A DNA stretch of 64,000 bases from Cryobacterium inferilacus (GCF_019599185.1 NZ_JAIEUL010000002.1:247195-311194); one strand, 5' to 3'. Positions 35,579 to 44,683 are shown, numbered from the stretch's first letter. The notes: generated from the letters alone by a model not told the origin. Numbers and translations are program-made.

Positions 35579-36181
35579 ATGTCGAACAGCGCCGAAAACG
35601 GAAAAGCCGTCTTCGCCCTCGCGATCGACCCGGGCAGGCTGACCGGGCGTGAGCTCACCAGCATCCGGGTGGCCTTCGCCGTCAGCGGCCTGGTGGCCAT
35701 CGTTATCGGCACGATCCTGTTGGTCTGGACCGAGGCGACCCTGGCCGTCATCGCCGTGCTGTTCGGACTGTACTTCGTGATCAGCGGTGTCGTGCGGATT
35801 GCCCGTGGAGTGACCAGCTCCGGGGCAGGCGCGGGCAGCCGCCTACTCAACGTCATTTTCGGGCTCGCGGTCCTGGTGCTCGGAATCTACGCCCTGCTCA
35901 ACCCGGAGGGATCGCTGGCCGTGCTCGGCCTGCTGGTCGGCATCGTCTGGATCGTGGACGGCGCGGCCGCCCTGGTCGAGTACAGCACAGACTCCAGCCG
36001 GTGGGTCGGAATCCTTCTCGGCGTCGTCGGCATCGTGGCCGGCGGCATCGTGCTGTTCGCGCCCGTCGAAACCATCGGGGTGCTCGTCACGATCGGCGGG
36101 ATCATGCTGATCATCTCCGGGCTGGTCCAGCTCGTGCGGGCATTCACCTTCGGGCGCGGCGTGACCGGCTCGGCCGCCTGA
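35579..36181 (+). CDS. HdeD/DUF308 family membrane protein
   Basis: A 200-residue protein with six hydrophobic segments arranged as three helical hairpins (about 30-50, 55-75, 88-106, 112-132, 142-160 and 166-188), matching the HdeD/DUF308 pattern. In enterobacteria HdeD is linked to acid resistance; in actinobacteria the role is unknown. The ATG has GAAGGAG upstream. The preceding non-coding region is long for this genome, so control may be elaborate. Confidence 0.8.
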   Translation: MSNSAENGKAVFALAIDPGRLTGRELTSIRVAFAVSGLVAIVIGTILLVWTEATLAVIAVLFGLYFVISGVVRIARGVTSSGAGAGSRLLNVIFGLAVLVLGIYALLNPEGSLAVLGLLVGIVWIVDGAAALVEYSTDSSRWVGILLGVVGIVAGGIVLFAPVETIGVLVTIGGIMLIISGLVQLVRAFTFGRGVTGSAA

Positions 36182-36222
36182 GCCGCCGGAGCGGGCTCAG
36201 GCAGCTCAGCTGGGTGGCCGGA

Positions 36223-36996
36223 TCAGCTGGTGAAATCCGACGTGTCGCCGACGTACCGGGTGTTGTTCGCCGGCACCGGTTCGACCGCGGCCAGGACGAT
36301 TTCGGCGGCGAACTCGCCCACGTTGTACAGCTTGCCGGCGGAGTCCTGCCTGGCGCTGATCGCACCGGGGTTGGCCCGCTCGAGGAGCACGGCCGTGATG
36401 GTGCCCTGGATCATGTCGCCGGACACGACGACAAAACCGATGCCGGCCTCCGCGAGCTCGGGGATCACGGCCCTGAGGGCGTCCTCGCCGGCCCGCTTGC
36501 TGCGCGCGACGGGCTCGTACACGGCGACGTTGGATGCGGTGTCGACGAAGTGGGCCTGGTGGCTGGTGATGAAGACCACCCGGGAGCCGTCGCTCAACAG
36601 CGGTACAGCGGCGTTGAGGAGGTTCACCTGGGCGTCCCGGTTCAGCTGCATGGCGTAGTCCTCGGCCATGCCGCTCTCCATGCCGCCGGACGCATTCATC
36701 ACCAGGATGTCCAGTCCGCCGTACTCGGCGCGGATGGTATCGAACATTGCTGCCACCGACGCGGCGTCGGTGAGGTCGGCGGCCACGGTGATGGCGGTTC
36801 CCCCGGCAGCGCGGATGGCGGTGGCGAGTTTGTTCGCCCGCGCTTCCTTGTTGCGGTAGTTGATGACGACCTGGGCGCCGGCTTCGGCGAAGTAGGCGAC
36901 GGTGTCGGCTCCGATCCCCCGGGACGAACCCGTGACGAGGATGCGCTTTCCCGAAAGGCTGCCGGGCTGGAGGGGATTCATCGATGGTGTGCTCAC
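36223..36996 (-). CDS. SDR-type oxidoreductase with displaced catalytic Tyr
   Basis: Short-chain dehydrogenase/reductase of about 257 residues. TGSSRGIGAD gives the cofactor motif and VMNASGG replaces NNAG. VVFITSHQAH holds the usual Ser position. The catalytic YxxxK reads AVYEPVARSKRAGED: Lys is present, but Val occupies the normal Tyr position and a Tyr lies three residues earlier. VVSGDMIQGT follows. The start could be GTG 36996 or ATG 36981; the frame's first Met at 37026 adds unlikely sequence. It is convergent with the HdeD-like gene and divergent from nfeD. Substrate unknown. Confidence 0.75.
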   Translation of the reverse strand: MSTPSMNPLQPGSLSGKRILVTGSSRGIGADTVAYFAEAGAQVVINYRNKEARANKLATAIRAAGGTAITVAADLTDAASVAAMFDTIRAEYGGLDILVMNASGGMESGMAEDYAMQLNRDAQVNLLNAAVPLLSDGSRVVFITSHQAHFVDTASNVAVYEPVARSKRAGEDALRAVIPELAEAGIGFVVVSGDMIQGTITAVLLERANPGAISARQDSAGKLYNVGEFAAEIVLAAVEPVPANNTRYVGDTSDFTS

Positions 36997-37073
36997 GGGG
37001 ATAAAGACTATCAACATGCCTCCCACCCTCAGGTGCTAGCGTCGGTAGCAAATCAACGCGCGAGGGGTGCGAG

Positions 37074-37553
37074 ATGGTGGATTTGACCGACTACCTGTGG
37101 ATTATCTGGCTGGGCTTCATCCTGGTCTGCGTCATCATCGAGCTGCTCACACTCGAATTCACCTTCCTCATGATCGGGGTGGGCAGCCTGGGCGGACTGG
37201 CCGCGAACCTGCTCGACCTGGACTGGTGGGTGCAGATCCTCATCGCAGCGCTCCTCTCGGTGCTGCTTCTCGTGCTGATCCGACCCGTCCTGCTCCGAGT
37301 GATGAAAAAGGGCGCAGACCCCACACCGAGCAATGTCGCCGCCCTGATCGGGCTGAGCGGCCGGGTCGTGGCGACCATCGGTGTCACCGGCGGCCTGGTC
37401 AAACTGGCCAACGGCGAGACCTGGACCGCCAGGCTCTCCGACCTCTCCCCCGCATCCTCGGTCGACCCGGGTGACACCGTCACCGTGTCCGCCATCGAAG
37501 GTTCCACAGCTGTCGTCGTCCCCAGGAAAGGACCGCTCAATGCTCAACCCTGA
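37074..37553 (+). CDS. NfeD family protein
   Basis: A 159-residue membrane protein with two or three N-terminal helices (about 7-28, 30-50 and 55-72) and a C-terminal OB-fold domain of the NfeD type (about 90-153: GLSGRVVATI...GDTVTVSAIEGSTAVVV). NfeD proteins work with SPFH/stomatin proteins in membrane organisation. The next gene encodes such an SPFH protein and overlaps by 14 nt, a classic pairing. No protease domain is fused, so this is the short NfeD1b-like form. Confidence 0.88.
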   Translation: MVDLTDYLWIIWLGFILVCVIIELLTLEFTFLMIGVGSLGGLAANLLDLDWWVQILIAALLSVLLLVLIRPVLLRVMKKGADPTPSNVAALIGLSGRVVATIGVTGGLVKLANGETWTARLSDLSPASSVDPGDTVTVSAIEGSTAVVVPRKGPLNAQP

Positions 37554-38499
37554 TGAATTCATCGGCCAGATCTTTGTGATCGCACTCCTGGTCGTGATCG
37601 CGGTCTTCGTGATCGTGGTGCTCGTGCGCGCGATCAAGATCATCCCGCAGGCCAACGCGGGTGTCGTCGAACGACTGGGCAAGTACCACAAGACGCTGAT
37701 GCCGGGGCTGAACCTGCTGGTGCCCTTCATCGACAGGGTGCGCCCGCTGATCGACATGCGCGAGCAGGTGGTGTCTTTTCCCCCGCAGCCGGTGATCACC
37801 GAGGACAACCTGGTGGTGTCCATCGACACCGTCGTCTACTTCCAGGTGACGGATGCCCGCGCGGCCACCTACGAGATCGCCAACTACCTCGGCGCGGTCG
37901 AGCAGCTCACCACGACCACCCTGCGCAACGTGGTCGGCGGCCTCAATCTGGAAGAGGCCCTGACCAGCCGGGACAACATCAACGGTCAGCTGCGGATCGT
38001 GCTGGACGAGGCCACCGGCAAATGGGGCATCAGGGTGGGCCGGGTGGAACTCAAGGCCATCGACCCGCCGCACTCGATCCAGGACTCGATGGAGAAGCAG
38101 ATGCGCGCCGAACGTGACCGCCGCGCGCTGATCCTCACCGCGGAGGGCACCAAGCAGTCCGCGATCCTCACGGCGGAGGGGGCCAGGCAGGCGTCGATCC
38201 TCCAGGCCGAGGGGCAGGCCCAGGCCGCCGTGCTCCGTGCGCAGGGTGAGGCCGAGGCCATCACCACGGTCTTCAAGGCCATCCACGACGGCGATCCCGA
38301 CCCGAAACTGCTGGCCTACCAGTACCTGCAGACCTTGCCCAAGCTCGCCGAGGGCAGCGCCAACAAGCTCTGGATCGTGCCCAGTGAGCTCACCGAGGCC
38401 ATGAAGGGCATCGGCAGGGCCTTCGGCCCGAATCCCGTGCCCGGCAGTCACCCGGCGGTACCCAGCGCTCCGACTCCCCCGGCCGACGCCCGGTCATGA
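37540..38499 (+). CDS. SPFH/Band 7 (stomatin-like) protein
   Basis: A 319-residue membrane-anchored stomatin-family protein. One N-terminal membrane helix (about 8-30) is followed by the Band 7 domain (VVERLGKYHKTLMPGLN; MREQVVSFPPQPVITEDN), then an Ala/Glu-rich coiled coil with the motif AEGTKQSAILTAEG (about 208-250) that supports oligomers, and a Pro-rich tail. It probably acts with NfeD at the membrane. The ATG at 37540, preceded by AAAGGA, overlaps nfeD; the GDPD gene starts in its stop codon (ATGA). Confidence 0.9.
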   Translation: MLNPDEFIGQIFVIALLVVIAVFVIVVLVRAIKIIPQANAGVVERLGKYHKTLMPGLNLLVPFIDRVRPLIDMREQVVSFPPQPVITEDNLVVSIDTVVYFQVTDARAATYEIANYLGAVEQLTTTTLRNVVGGLNLEEALTSRDNINGQLRIVLDEATGKWGIRVGRVELKAIDPPHSIQDSMEKQMRAERDRRALILTAEGTKQSAILTAEGARQASILQAEGQAQAAVLRAQGEAEAITTVFKAIHDGDPDPKLLAYQYLQTLPKLAEGSANKLWIVPSELTEAMKGIGRAFGPNPVPGSHPAVPSAPTPPADARS

Positions 38500-39281
38500 G
38501 CCCCGTCCGAGCCGCCTTCCTCAGCCCGGCTCGGCCACGCATCCTGGCGCACCGTGGCCTGAGCCTGGACGCGCCGGAGAACACTCTGCTGGCGTTTCTC
38601 GCTGCGTTGAACGCCGGGGCCACACATCTCGAGACCGACGTGCACGCCACCAGCGACGGGGTCGCGGTCCTCAGCCACGACCCCACGCTGCCCGACACCG
38701 GCCAGGCCGTGAACCGGCTGACCATGGCCCAGCTGGCCCGGATCGACCTCGGCCGGGGACAGACCTACTGTTCGCTCGCCGAAGCGTTGGAGGCGTTTCC
38801 GTCCGCGTTGTTCAACCTGGACGTGAAGTCGGCCGATGCGGTCCTGCCCACCGCCCGCGCCATCCGCTCTGCGGGGGCCGCGCATCGGGTGCTGCTTACA
38901 TCGTTCTCCGAGTCCCGGCGGCGGCGAGCCGTGCGGGCCGCTCCCGGCACCGTGAGTTCGGCATCCGCGCCGGGTGTCACCCTGCTGGTGGCGGCGGTCC
39001 TGCTGCGCCAGCACTGGGCACTCCCCCGGCTCGTGCGCGGGATCAGCGCCATCCAGGTTCCCGTGCGAGCCGGGCCGGTGCGGATCGTGACGCGACGGGT
39101 GCTCAGGCACATGCACGCGCTCGGTGTCGAGGTGCACGTCTGGACGATCAACGACACCGCGCAGATGACCAGACTCCTGGCCCTGGGGGTGGACGGCCTG
39201 GTCACGGACCGGTGCGATCTGGCTGCTGCGCTGAGCGGCAGCGGCGGCCCCCGTCCCTTCGGAGCCGCGCACCCCACCTGA
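38496..39281 (+). CDS. Glycerophosphodiester phosphodiesterase
   Basis: GDPD-family enzyme of 261 residues that hydrolyses glycerophosphodiesters to glycerol 3-phosphate and an alcohol. The catalytic motif AHRGLSLDAPENT (about 13-25), the metal ligands in HLETDVHATSDG and the second His in LSHDP are present, and VHVWTIND near the C terminus is typical. There is no signal peptide, so it acts in the cytosol. It overlaps the SPFH gene by 4 nt, a link between membrane-domain proteins and lipid head-group turnover. Confidence 0.9.
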   Translation: MSPVRAAFLSPARPRILAHRGLSLDAPENTLLAFLAALNAGATHLETDVHATSDGVAVLSHDPTLPDTGQAVNRLTMAQLARIDLGRGQTYCSLAEALEAFPSALFNLDVKSADAVLPTARAIRSAGAAHRVLLTSFSESRRRRAVRAAPGTVSSASAPGVTLLVAAVLLRQHWALPRLVRGISAIQVPVRAGPVRIVTRRVLRHMHALGVEVHVWTINDTAQMTRLLALGVDGLVTDRCDLAAALSGSGGPRPFGAAHPT

Positions 39282-39347
39282 CCTGCGCGCGCGATCCGGT
39301 CTCCACCTCCGTTGTTCCTGAGAGAACCCCGCCAGATCGGCGATAAC

Positions 39348-39374
39348 GGAAAGATAACGTCCAGCTTGATGGTT
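39348..39374 (+). promoter_or_regulatory. Possible SigR/SigH-type promoter of rbpA
   Basis: GGAAA at 39348-39352 and GTT at 39372-39374, 19 nt apart, fit the actinobacterial thiol/heat-stress ECF pattern GGAA-N16-20-GTT. rbpA is a SigR-family target in Streptomyces. It lies 37 nt before the rbpA start. Confidence 0.45.
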
Positions 39375-39410
39375 TACAACTAGACAGGCATCGCGAGAGG
39401 AGACCACACG

Positions 39411-39773
39411 ATGGCAGATCGTAGTTTGCGTGGCATGAGATTGGGTTCACAGAGCCTTCAGAGCGAAGAGGGCGTGACCTTTTCCCCACGCGTCAGTCAC
39501 ACGTACTTGTGTGCAACGTGCGAGCGCGAGACGGTGATGATTTTCTCCGCCGAAGCAGAAGCACCGGATGAATGGGAGTGCCGTTTCTGCTCCCAGACCG
39601 CCACCCGGCTGGTCGACTCGAAGCCCGTGGTCGTCGACCACTCCGACGAGAAGATCGCCCGCACGCACTGGGACATGCTCCTGGAACGTCGTACCCGGGC
39701 CGAACTCGAAGAACTGTTGGAGGAACGGCTGACGGTTCTCCGTCAGCGCCGCGGCCAGAAGGTCGGCGCCTAG
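39411..39773 (+). CDS. rbpA: RNA polymerase-binding protein RbpA
   Basis: Actinobacterial transcription factor of 120 residues that binds RNA polymerase and the primary sigma factor and stabilises open complexes. The N-terminal tail (MADRSLRGMRLGSQSL), the core with CATCERE (about 34-40) and CRFCSQ (about 58-63), and the C-terminal sigma-interaction helix (HWDMLLERRTRAELEELLEERL) are all present. ATG 39411 with AGGAGA upstream. It pairs functionally with SigA (6621). A terminator shared with lnt follows. Confidence 0.96.
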   Translation: MADRSLRGMRLGSQSLQSEEGVTFSPRVSHTYLCATCERETVMIFSAEAEAPDEWECRFCSQTATRLVDSKPVVVDHSDEKIARTHWDMLLERRTRAELEELLEERLTVLRQRRGQKVGA

Positions 39774-39819
39774 ATGCGCTGACCGGATGGTCGAACACTC
39801 CTGTTTTCGCCCCCTGACG

Positions 39820-39847
39820 AACGGCGCCGGCTAACCCCGGCGCCGTT
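39820..39847. terminator. Bidirectional terminator between rbpA and lnt
   Basis: Perfect 11-bp stem AACGGCGCCGG / CCGGCGCCGTT with loop CTAACC. The loop contains the lnt stop codon, so the stem overlaps the end of the lnt frame. Confidence 0.8.
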
Positions 39848-41411
39848 TGCGTATCCTGGCCCGGTCGGGACCGAAACCGGGTGACACCCGATGGGTTGTC
39901 TTCCCGGCGAGCAGGCAGAACAGGACACCGGCCAGGCCGAGTCCGGACACGAACCATTCCACCGGCCGGCCGACGCTCATCGCCGGAGTGTCGGTGGTGC
40001 TCAACGGGACCGTTTGGACCATGGCGCCCGGCACCCAGGTGGGCAGGCTGTCGAGCGTGCCGCCGTCAGGGGTGATGATCGCGCTGGTGCCGACGGTGGA
40101 GATGTTGACCACGGTGCGACCGGCCTCGATGGCACGCAGTCGCGCGATGGCGAGCTGCTGCACGGACTCGTCGGTGCGGCCGAAGTCGGCGTTGTTCGTC
40201 TGCGCCAGGATGATCTCGGCGTCGTCGGCGATCATCTCGTGTACCAGCTGGTCATCGGCGATGTCGAAGCAGATGGCGATGCCGGCCAGGATGCCGTCGA
40301 TGTCGAAGACGTTGTCCCTCGTGCCGATCTCATAGTCCCGGGAGACCAGGTCGATCAGGTCCGGTGCGAACGGCCGCCAGAACGCACGGTCGGGCATGTA
40401 TTCCGCAAACGGCACCGGGTGCACCTTGTCGTACAGGTCGACGGCTCCCTCCCCCGCCTTCCACAGCAGGGAGGTGTTGTAGAACTTGCCGGAACGCTCG
40501 GTGATGGTGCCGGCGATGAGCGGCGCATCCAGCGCGCTGCTGATGTAGTCGGCCACCCGGGCGGAATCGGCGCTGCGGAGCGGGTCCACGTCGATGCCGT
40601 TCTCCGGCCAGACCACGAAGTCCACGTCCTCGTCGATCACGGGCAGGGTGGCAGAGACGTGGTCGGAAAGGATCTGTCCCGGCGCGTTCTGCGCGAACAG
40701 GCCGGCGTCCGAGGCGCCCTGCACGGCGGCGATGCGGGCCGTGCCGCTCTGCACCGTCGGCCAGGACGGGAAGGCCAGCAGCACGGCGACGGCGGCGACG
40801 GCAGTCGCCGCCCTGACGCCGATCCGGCCGTGCCGTTCCCGGCCCAGCTGCAGGACCAGGGTGCTGAGCCAGACGAGGATGAAGCTGAGTCCGGACATGC
40901 CCACCCACGCGACGAGACTGCCGAACGGGCTCTCCGATTGGGAGAGGGCGATGCGACCCCACGCGAAGCCACCGTACGGCCAGACGGCGGAGATGGCCTC
41001 GCGGGCCGTCCAGAGTCCGGCCACGACCACGGGAACCATGCCCAGACGGCCGACGGCGGTGGGCCACACCCGTGGGCCGACGTTGAGCACGATTGCGGTC
41101 AACGCCAGGCCGACCGCGAAGAAGATGGCCTGCAGCCCGGCGAGGGCGAGCCACGGGACCGGGCCGAGGTACAGAGTGAGCCAGCTGATGTGAATGAGCC
41201 AGAAGGACAGTCCACCGACCAGTCCGACCAGGAGGCCCGTCCAGGGGCCACGCCCGAGCAGTGCGAGCAGGAGCAGGATCACTCCGACCGGGGCGAGCAT
41301 CCACCAGGACCGGTCGGGGAAGGCCGCGTCCAGGACGGCGCCGGCACCGGCGGCAAGCAGCAGCGCCGCCCACAGGGGCAGGCCGGTCTTCTGCGGTCTG
41401 GCTCTCGTCAC
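39831..41411 (-). CDS. lnt: Apolipoprotein N-acyltransferase
   Basis: Membrane enzyme that adds the third acyl chain to the N-terminal Cys of lipoproteins. The 526 residues show about six N-terminal membrane helices, an extracytoplasmic nitrilase domain with the Glu-Lys-Cys triad (VVWPENGID, KVHPVPFAEYMPDR, GIAICFD) and a final helix. GTG start, 9 nt after the helY stop, so it closes the pafB-to-lnt operon. The C-terminal tail is basic (DRARIRKRRRG). Lipoproteins seen nearby (CtaC, the FKBP protein, the 58004 protein) are potential substrates. Confidence 0.93.
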   Translation of the reverse strand: MTRARPQKTGLPLWAALLLAAGAGAVLDAAFPDRSWWMLAPVGVILLLLALLGRGPWTGLLVGLVGGLSFWLIHISWLTLYLGPVPWLALAGLQAIFFAVGLALTAIVLNVGPRVWPTAVGRLGMVPVVVAGLWTAREAISAVWPYGGFAWGRIALSQSESPFGSLVAWVGMSGLSFILVWLSTLVLQLGRERHGRIGVRAATAVAAVAVLLAFPSWPTVQSGTARIAAVQGASDAGLFAQNAPGQILSDHVSATLPVIDEDVDFVVWPENGIDVDPLRSADSARVADYISSALDAPLIAGTITERSGKFYNTSLLWKAGEGAVDLYDKVHPVPFAEYMPDRAFWRPFAPDLIDLVSRDYEIGTRDNVFDIDGILAGIAICFDIADDQLVHEMIADDAEIILAQTNNADFGRTDESVQQLAIARLRAIEAGRTVVNISTVGTSAIITPDGGTLDSLPTWVPGAMVQTVPLSTTDTPAMSVGRPVEWFVSGLGLAGVLFCLLAGKTTHRVSPGFGPDRARIRKRRRG

Positions 41412-41420
41412 CTCGACAGC

Positions 41421-43874
41421 CTATGCGACCGAGGAATACGCGACGATGCCGCGACGGATGGAGTCCATGGCGACCCTGGCGGTGCGACCGACCGGACCAT
41501 CGGCCACCACCGACAGCTGGTCGAGCAGGTCGATGGTCTGCTTGGTCCAGCGCACGAAGTCACCCGCGGCCATCTCGGCCTCCTCGAGCACGAGGCCGAG
41601 CGAGTCTCCCCTGGCCCATTTCCACATCGCCAGGCTGAGTCCGCCGGCGAGGGGATTGCTGCCGGGCAGCTTGTGATCGCGCTCCAGATCGTCCAGCTGG
41701 CTCCACAGCGTCTGCGTGGCATCCAGGGCGGGCCGGAACGGCCCCTTGGGCAGGAATCTCTCGTCGGTCAATCCTTCGTCCCGGCGCGGTTCGAAGACCA
41801 GCGCGCACGCCATCGCGGCGAGGCTGGGTGCGTCCAGCGAGTTCCACAGGCCACGGCGCAGGGATTCGGCGACAAGCAGGTCCCGGTCGGCGTAGATGCG
41901 CCGCAGGATGCGCCCGCTCTCGCTCAGCGTGACCGCCCGGCCCTCGCCGGGAAGCAGATACCCGAACCCGAGCAGCACGTCGGTGACCCGGTCGAAGACC
42001 CGGGCGACGGCTCCGGTCCTGGCCGTGATCTGACTGGTCAGCGCCTCGGTCTCCCTGGTCAGTTTCCACCACCTCGCGGCCCAGCGGGCGTGCGCCTCGC
42101 GCTCAGGGCAACTGTGGCAGGGGTGCGCGCGCATCCGCTTGCGCAGTGCGGCGAGTTCCTTCTGCCGGCGGTCGCGGCCGCGCGCGTTCGTGTCCGCGGC
42201 GGCGTTCTCGCGTTCGAGGTCACTCAAACGGCGCCGGATACCGGAGTATTCGGTGAAGTCACCCAGGTGGCAGGCCATCGAGGTCGCGTAGCCGTCGAGG
42301 GAGCCCTGCTGCTGCCGAACCCGGCGTGCCAGGTCGACCACCGCGCGGTCGGCCTGGAACTGGGCGAAGGAGGACTCCAGGACCTCCCTGGTGTGTTCTC
42401 GCCCGAACTGGTCGATCAGGTTGACCGCCATGTTGTACGTCGGCTTGAAACTCGAGTTCAACGGGTAGGTCCGGCGGGATGCCAAGGACGCGACCGCCTG
42501 CGGGTCCAGGCCCTGCTGCCACTGGATGACGGCGTGGCCCTCGACGTCGATGCCGCGCCGTCCGGCGCGGCCGGTGAGCTGGGTGTACTCCCCCGGGGTG
42601 ATCGGCACCCTGGCTTCGCCGTTGAATTTCTCGAGCTTGTCCAGCACCACGGTGCGCGCGGGCATGTTGATGCCCAAGGCCAGGGTTTCGGTGGCGAAAA
42701 CGGCCTTGACCAACTTCTTCTGGAAGAGTTCTTCGACGACCTCCTTGAAGGCCGGCAGCATGCCGGCGTGGTGCGCCGCGACCCCGCGTTCAAGCCCGTC
42801 CAGCCACTCCCAGTAGCCGAGCACGGCGAGGTCTTCGTCGAGCAGGGTCCGGCAGCGTTCGTCGACGATCTGGCGGATTTCGTCGCGTTCCTCGGTGTCG
42901 GTCAGGCGTACACCGGCGCGCAGGACCTGGCGCACGGCCTGGTCACAGCCGACCCGGCTGAAGATGAAGAAGATCGCGGGGAGCAGGTGCTTGCCCTCGA
43001 GCATCCGGACGATCTCGGCGCGGTCCATCCGCCCGGCATCGGTCTGGGTGCGCTGCTGGTGATAGCGGCCCTGGCCGGACCCGCGTCGGCCGCCGGACCG
43101 GCCGCCGGAACGATCAAGCACCGGGCGGCCACCGGACTGGGCCAGGCGGGCCAGCTCGGGGTTGACCCGGTGGGTTGCGGCCAGGCCGGAGGAGTCGAAC
43201 AGGTCGAGCATCTTGGACTTGACCAGAACGTGCTGATCGAGCGGCACGGGGCGCTCCTCCGAGACGATCACATCGGTGTCCCCACGCACCGCCTGCAGCC
43301 AGTCGCCGAACTCCTCGGCGTTGGAGACGGTCGCGCTCAGCGACACCATCCGCACAGACTGCGGCAGGTGGATGATGACCTCTTCCCAGACCGCACCGCG
43401 GAAACGATCCGCCAGGTAGTGGACCTCGTCCATGATCACGAACGCGAGATTGTGCAGCAGGTCGGAATCCGCGTAAAGCATATTGCGGAGCACCTCCGTC
43501 GTCATCACGACGATCCTGGCACCCGCGTTGACGTTGGTGTCACCGGTGAGCAGGCCGACCTGGTCCGCGCCGTACTCGGCGACGAGCTCCTGGAACTTCT
43601 GGTTGCTCAGCGCCTTCATCGGCGCCGTGTAGAACACCTTCGCACTGGGCTGCTGCATGGCCAGGAAGATGGCGAACTCCGCGACCACGGTCTTGCCCGC
43701 CCCGGTGGGAGCGGCCACAAGAACGCTGTTTCCGGCCTCGAGGGAGGCGCCGGCCGCCAGTTGGAAGGCATCCAGCTCGAATCTGAGGCCGCGGCGAAAA
43801 GTCTCGAGCCTGGGGGTCTGAGCCCGGAGGCGTGCTGCCGTGTACCGGTCCGCCGGCGACTGTAGGTCTGTCAT
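41421..43874 (-). CDS. helY: HelY-type DEAD/H-box RNA helicase (Ski2/Mtr4-like)
   Basis: Superfamily 2 helicase of 817 residues related to Ski2/Mtr4. Walker A is APTGAGKT (55-62), motif Ia TAPMKALSNQKF, motif II MDEVH, motif III SATVSN and motif VI QLTGRAGRRG. Between the two RecA domains is a Gly/Arg/Ser/Gln-rich linker (from about residue 253) that looks flexible and RNA-binding. The C-terminal DSHCT domain contains a CHSC-PERE cysteine motif. It starts 9 nt after tatC, in the conserved actinobacterial order pafB-pafC-tatA-tatC-helY. Confidence 0.93.
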   Translation of the reverse strand: MTDLQSPADRYTAARLRAQTPRLETFRRGLRFELDAFQLAAGASLEAGNSVLVAAPTGAGKTVVAEFAIFLAMQQPSAKVFYTAPMKALSNQKFQELVAEYGADQVGLLTGDTNVNAGARIVVMTTEVLRNMLYADSDLLHNLAFVIMDEVHYLADRFRGAVWEEVIIHLPQSVRMVSLSATVSNAEEFGDWLQAVRGDTDVIVSEERPVPLDQHVLVKSKMLDLFDSSGLAATHRVNPELARLAQSGGRPVLDRSGGRSGGRRGSGQGRYHQQRTQTDAGRMDRAEIVRMLEGKHLLPAIFFIFSRVGCDQAVRQVLRAGVRLTDTEERDEIRQIVDERCRTLLDEDLAVLGYWEWLDGLERGVAAHHAGMLPAFKEVVEELFQKKLVKAVFATETLALGINMPARTVVLDKLEKFNGEARVPITPGEYTQLTGRAGRRGIDVEGHAVIQWQQGLDPQAVASLASRRTYPLNSSFKPTYNMAVNLIDQFGREHTREVLESSFAQFQADRAVVDLARRVRQQQGSLDGYATSMACHLGDFTEYSGIRRRLSDLERENAAADTNARGRDRRQKELAALRKRMRAHPCHSCPEREAHARWAARWWKLTRETEALTSQITARTGAVARVFDRVTDVLLGFGYLLPGEGRAVTLSESGRILRRIYADRDLLVAESLRRGLWNSLDAPSLAAMACALVFEPRRDEGLTDERFLPKGPFRPALDATQTLWSQLDDLERDHKLPGSNPLAGGLSLAMWKWARGDSLGLVLEEAEMAAGDFVRWTKQTIDLLDQLSVVADGPVGRTARVAMDSIRRGIVAYSSVA

Positions 43875-43883
43875 CTGGTAGCG

Positions 43884-44678
43884 CTAGAGCGCCAGCTCCC
43901 GTTCGAGGGCGAGTGCGCGCCGGGCGGCGCGCTTGTCGTGCAGGAAAGCGATGCCGTAGGCGGCGAAATACAGCATGATCATGGGGATCGCGAGCATGAA
44001 CATCGAGATCACGTCCGCTGCGGGGGTGGCGATCGCGGTGAAGAGCACGATCACCAGCACGGCGATGCGCCAGGACTTGATGATCGAAGCCGCGCTGACC
44101 ACGCCGGCGAAATTGAGCAGGACCACGAACACCGGCAGCACGAAGGCGATCCCGATGGCGACCAGGAGTTTGAGGGTGAAGTCCAGGTAGTTCTGGGCGT
44201 TGATGAAGGCGGCGTCCTCCGGCGGGGCGAAGCTCGTCATCAGCCCGACGATCTGCGGCAGCACGAACCAGCCGGCGGCGCAGCCGGCGAGGAAGAGTGG
44301 AACGGCGGTGAGCACGAAGCCGTAGACGTACTTCTTCTCGCCGCGGGTGAGCCCCGGCATCAGGAACGCGAAAATCTGGTACAGCCAGATCGGACTGGAG
44401 ACGACCAGGCCGACATAGAAGGCGATCTTCAACCGCAGGTCGAAGGCGCTGGTGATGTCGGGGTAGTTGATCTCGGCGTTGCGGTTCTGCGCCTCCGCGA
44501 TGGCGTAGATCGGCTGCCGGAGGGCGTCCCAAACGCCCTCGGACAGCATCCAACCGATGATGCCGCCGATCAGGATGCCGGCGGCGGCGCGGAACAGGCG
44601 CTTGCGAAGCTCGAGCAGATGCTGGCCGAGCGACATGGTGCCCGCCCGGTTCGCACGCTTGGCGGTGCGTACGGCCAC
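43884..44678 (-). CDS. tatC: Twin-arginine translocase subunit TatC
   Basis: Six-helix membrane receptor that recognises twin-arginine signal peptides. The 264-residue protein has the family start MSLGQHLLELRKRLFRA (about 15-31) with the conserved Glu/Arg motif, and the usual ASIIKSWR and helix-6 regions. It lies 5 nt after tatA. No tatB-like gene is seen nearby, as is common in actinobacteria with a separate tatB. Confidence 0.96.
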   Translation of the reverse strand: MAVRTAKRANRAGTMSLGQHLLELRKRLFRAAAGILIGGIIGWMLSEGVWDALRQPIYAIAEAQNRNAEINYPDITSAFDLRLKIAFYVGLVVSSPIWLYQIFAFLMPGLTRGEKKYVYGFVLTAVPLFLAGCAAGWFVLPQIVGLMTSFAPPEDAAFINAQNYLDFTLKLLVAIGIAFVLPVFVVLLNFAGVVSAASIIKSWRIAVLVIVLFTAIATPAADVISMFMLAIPMIMLYFAAYGIAFLHDKRAARRALALERELAL

Positions 44679-44683
44679 GACGG

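Noticed and set aside
39891..43865. A 1324-codon open frame on the plus strand opposite lnt and helY
   Set aside because: It spans two well-recognised genes on the other strand, has Asp/Gly/His/Gln-rich composition typical of antisense frames in high-GC DNA, and matches no family.
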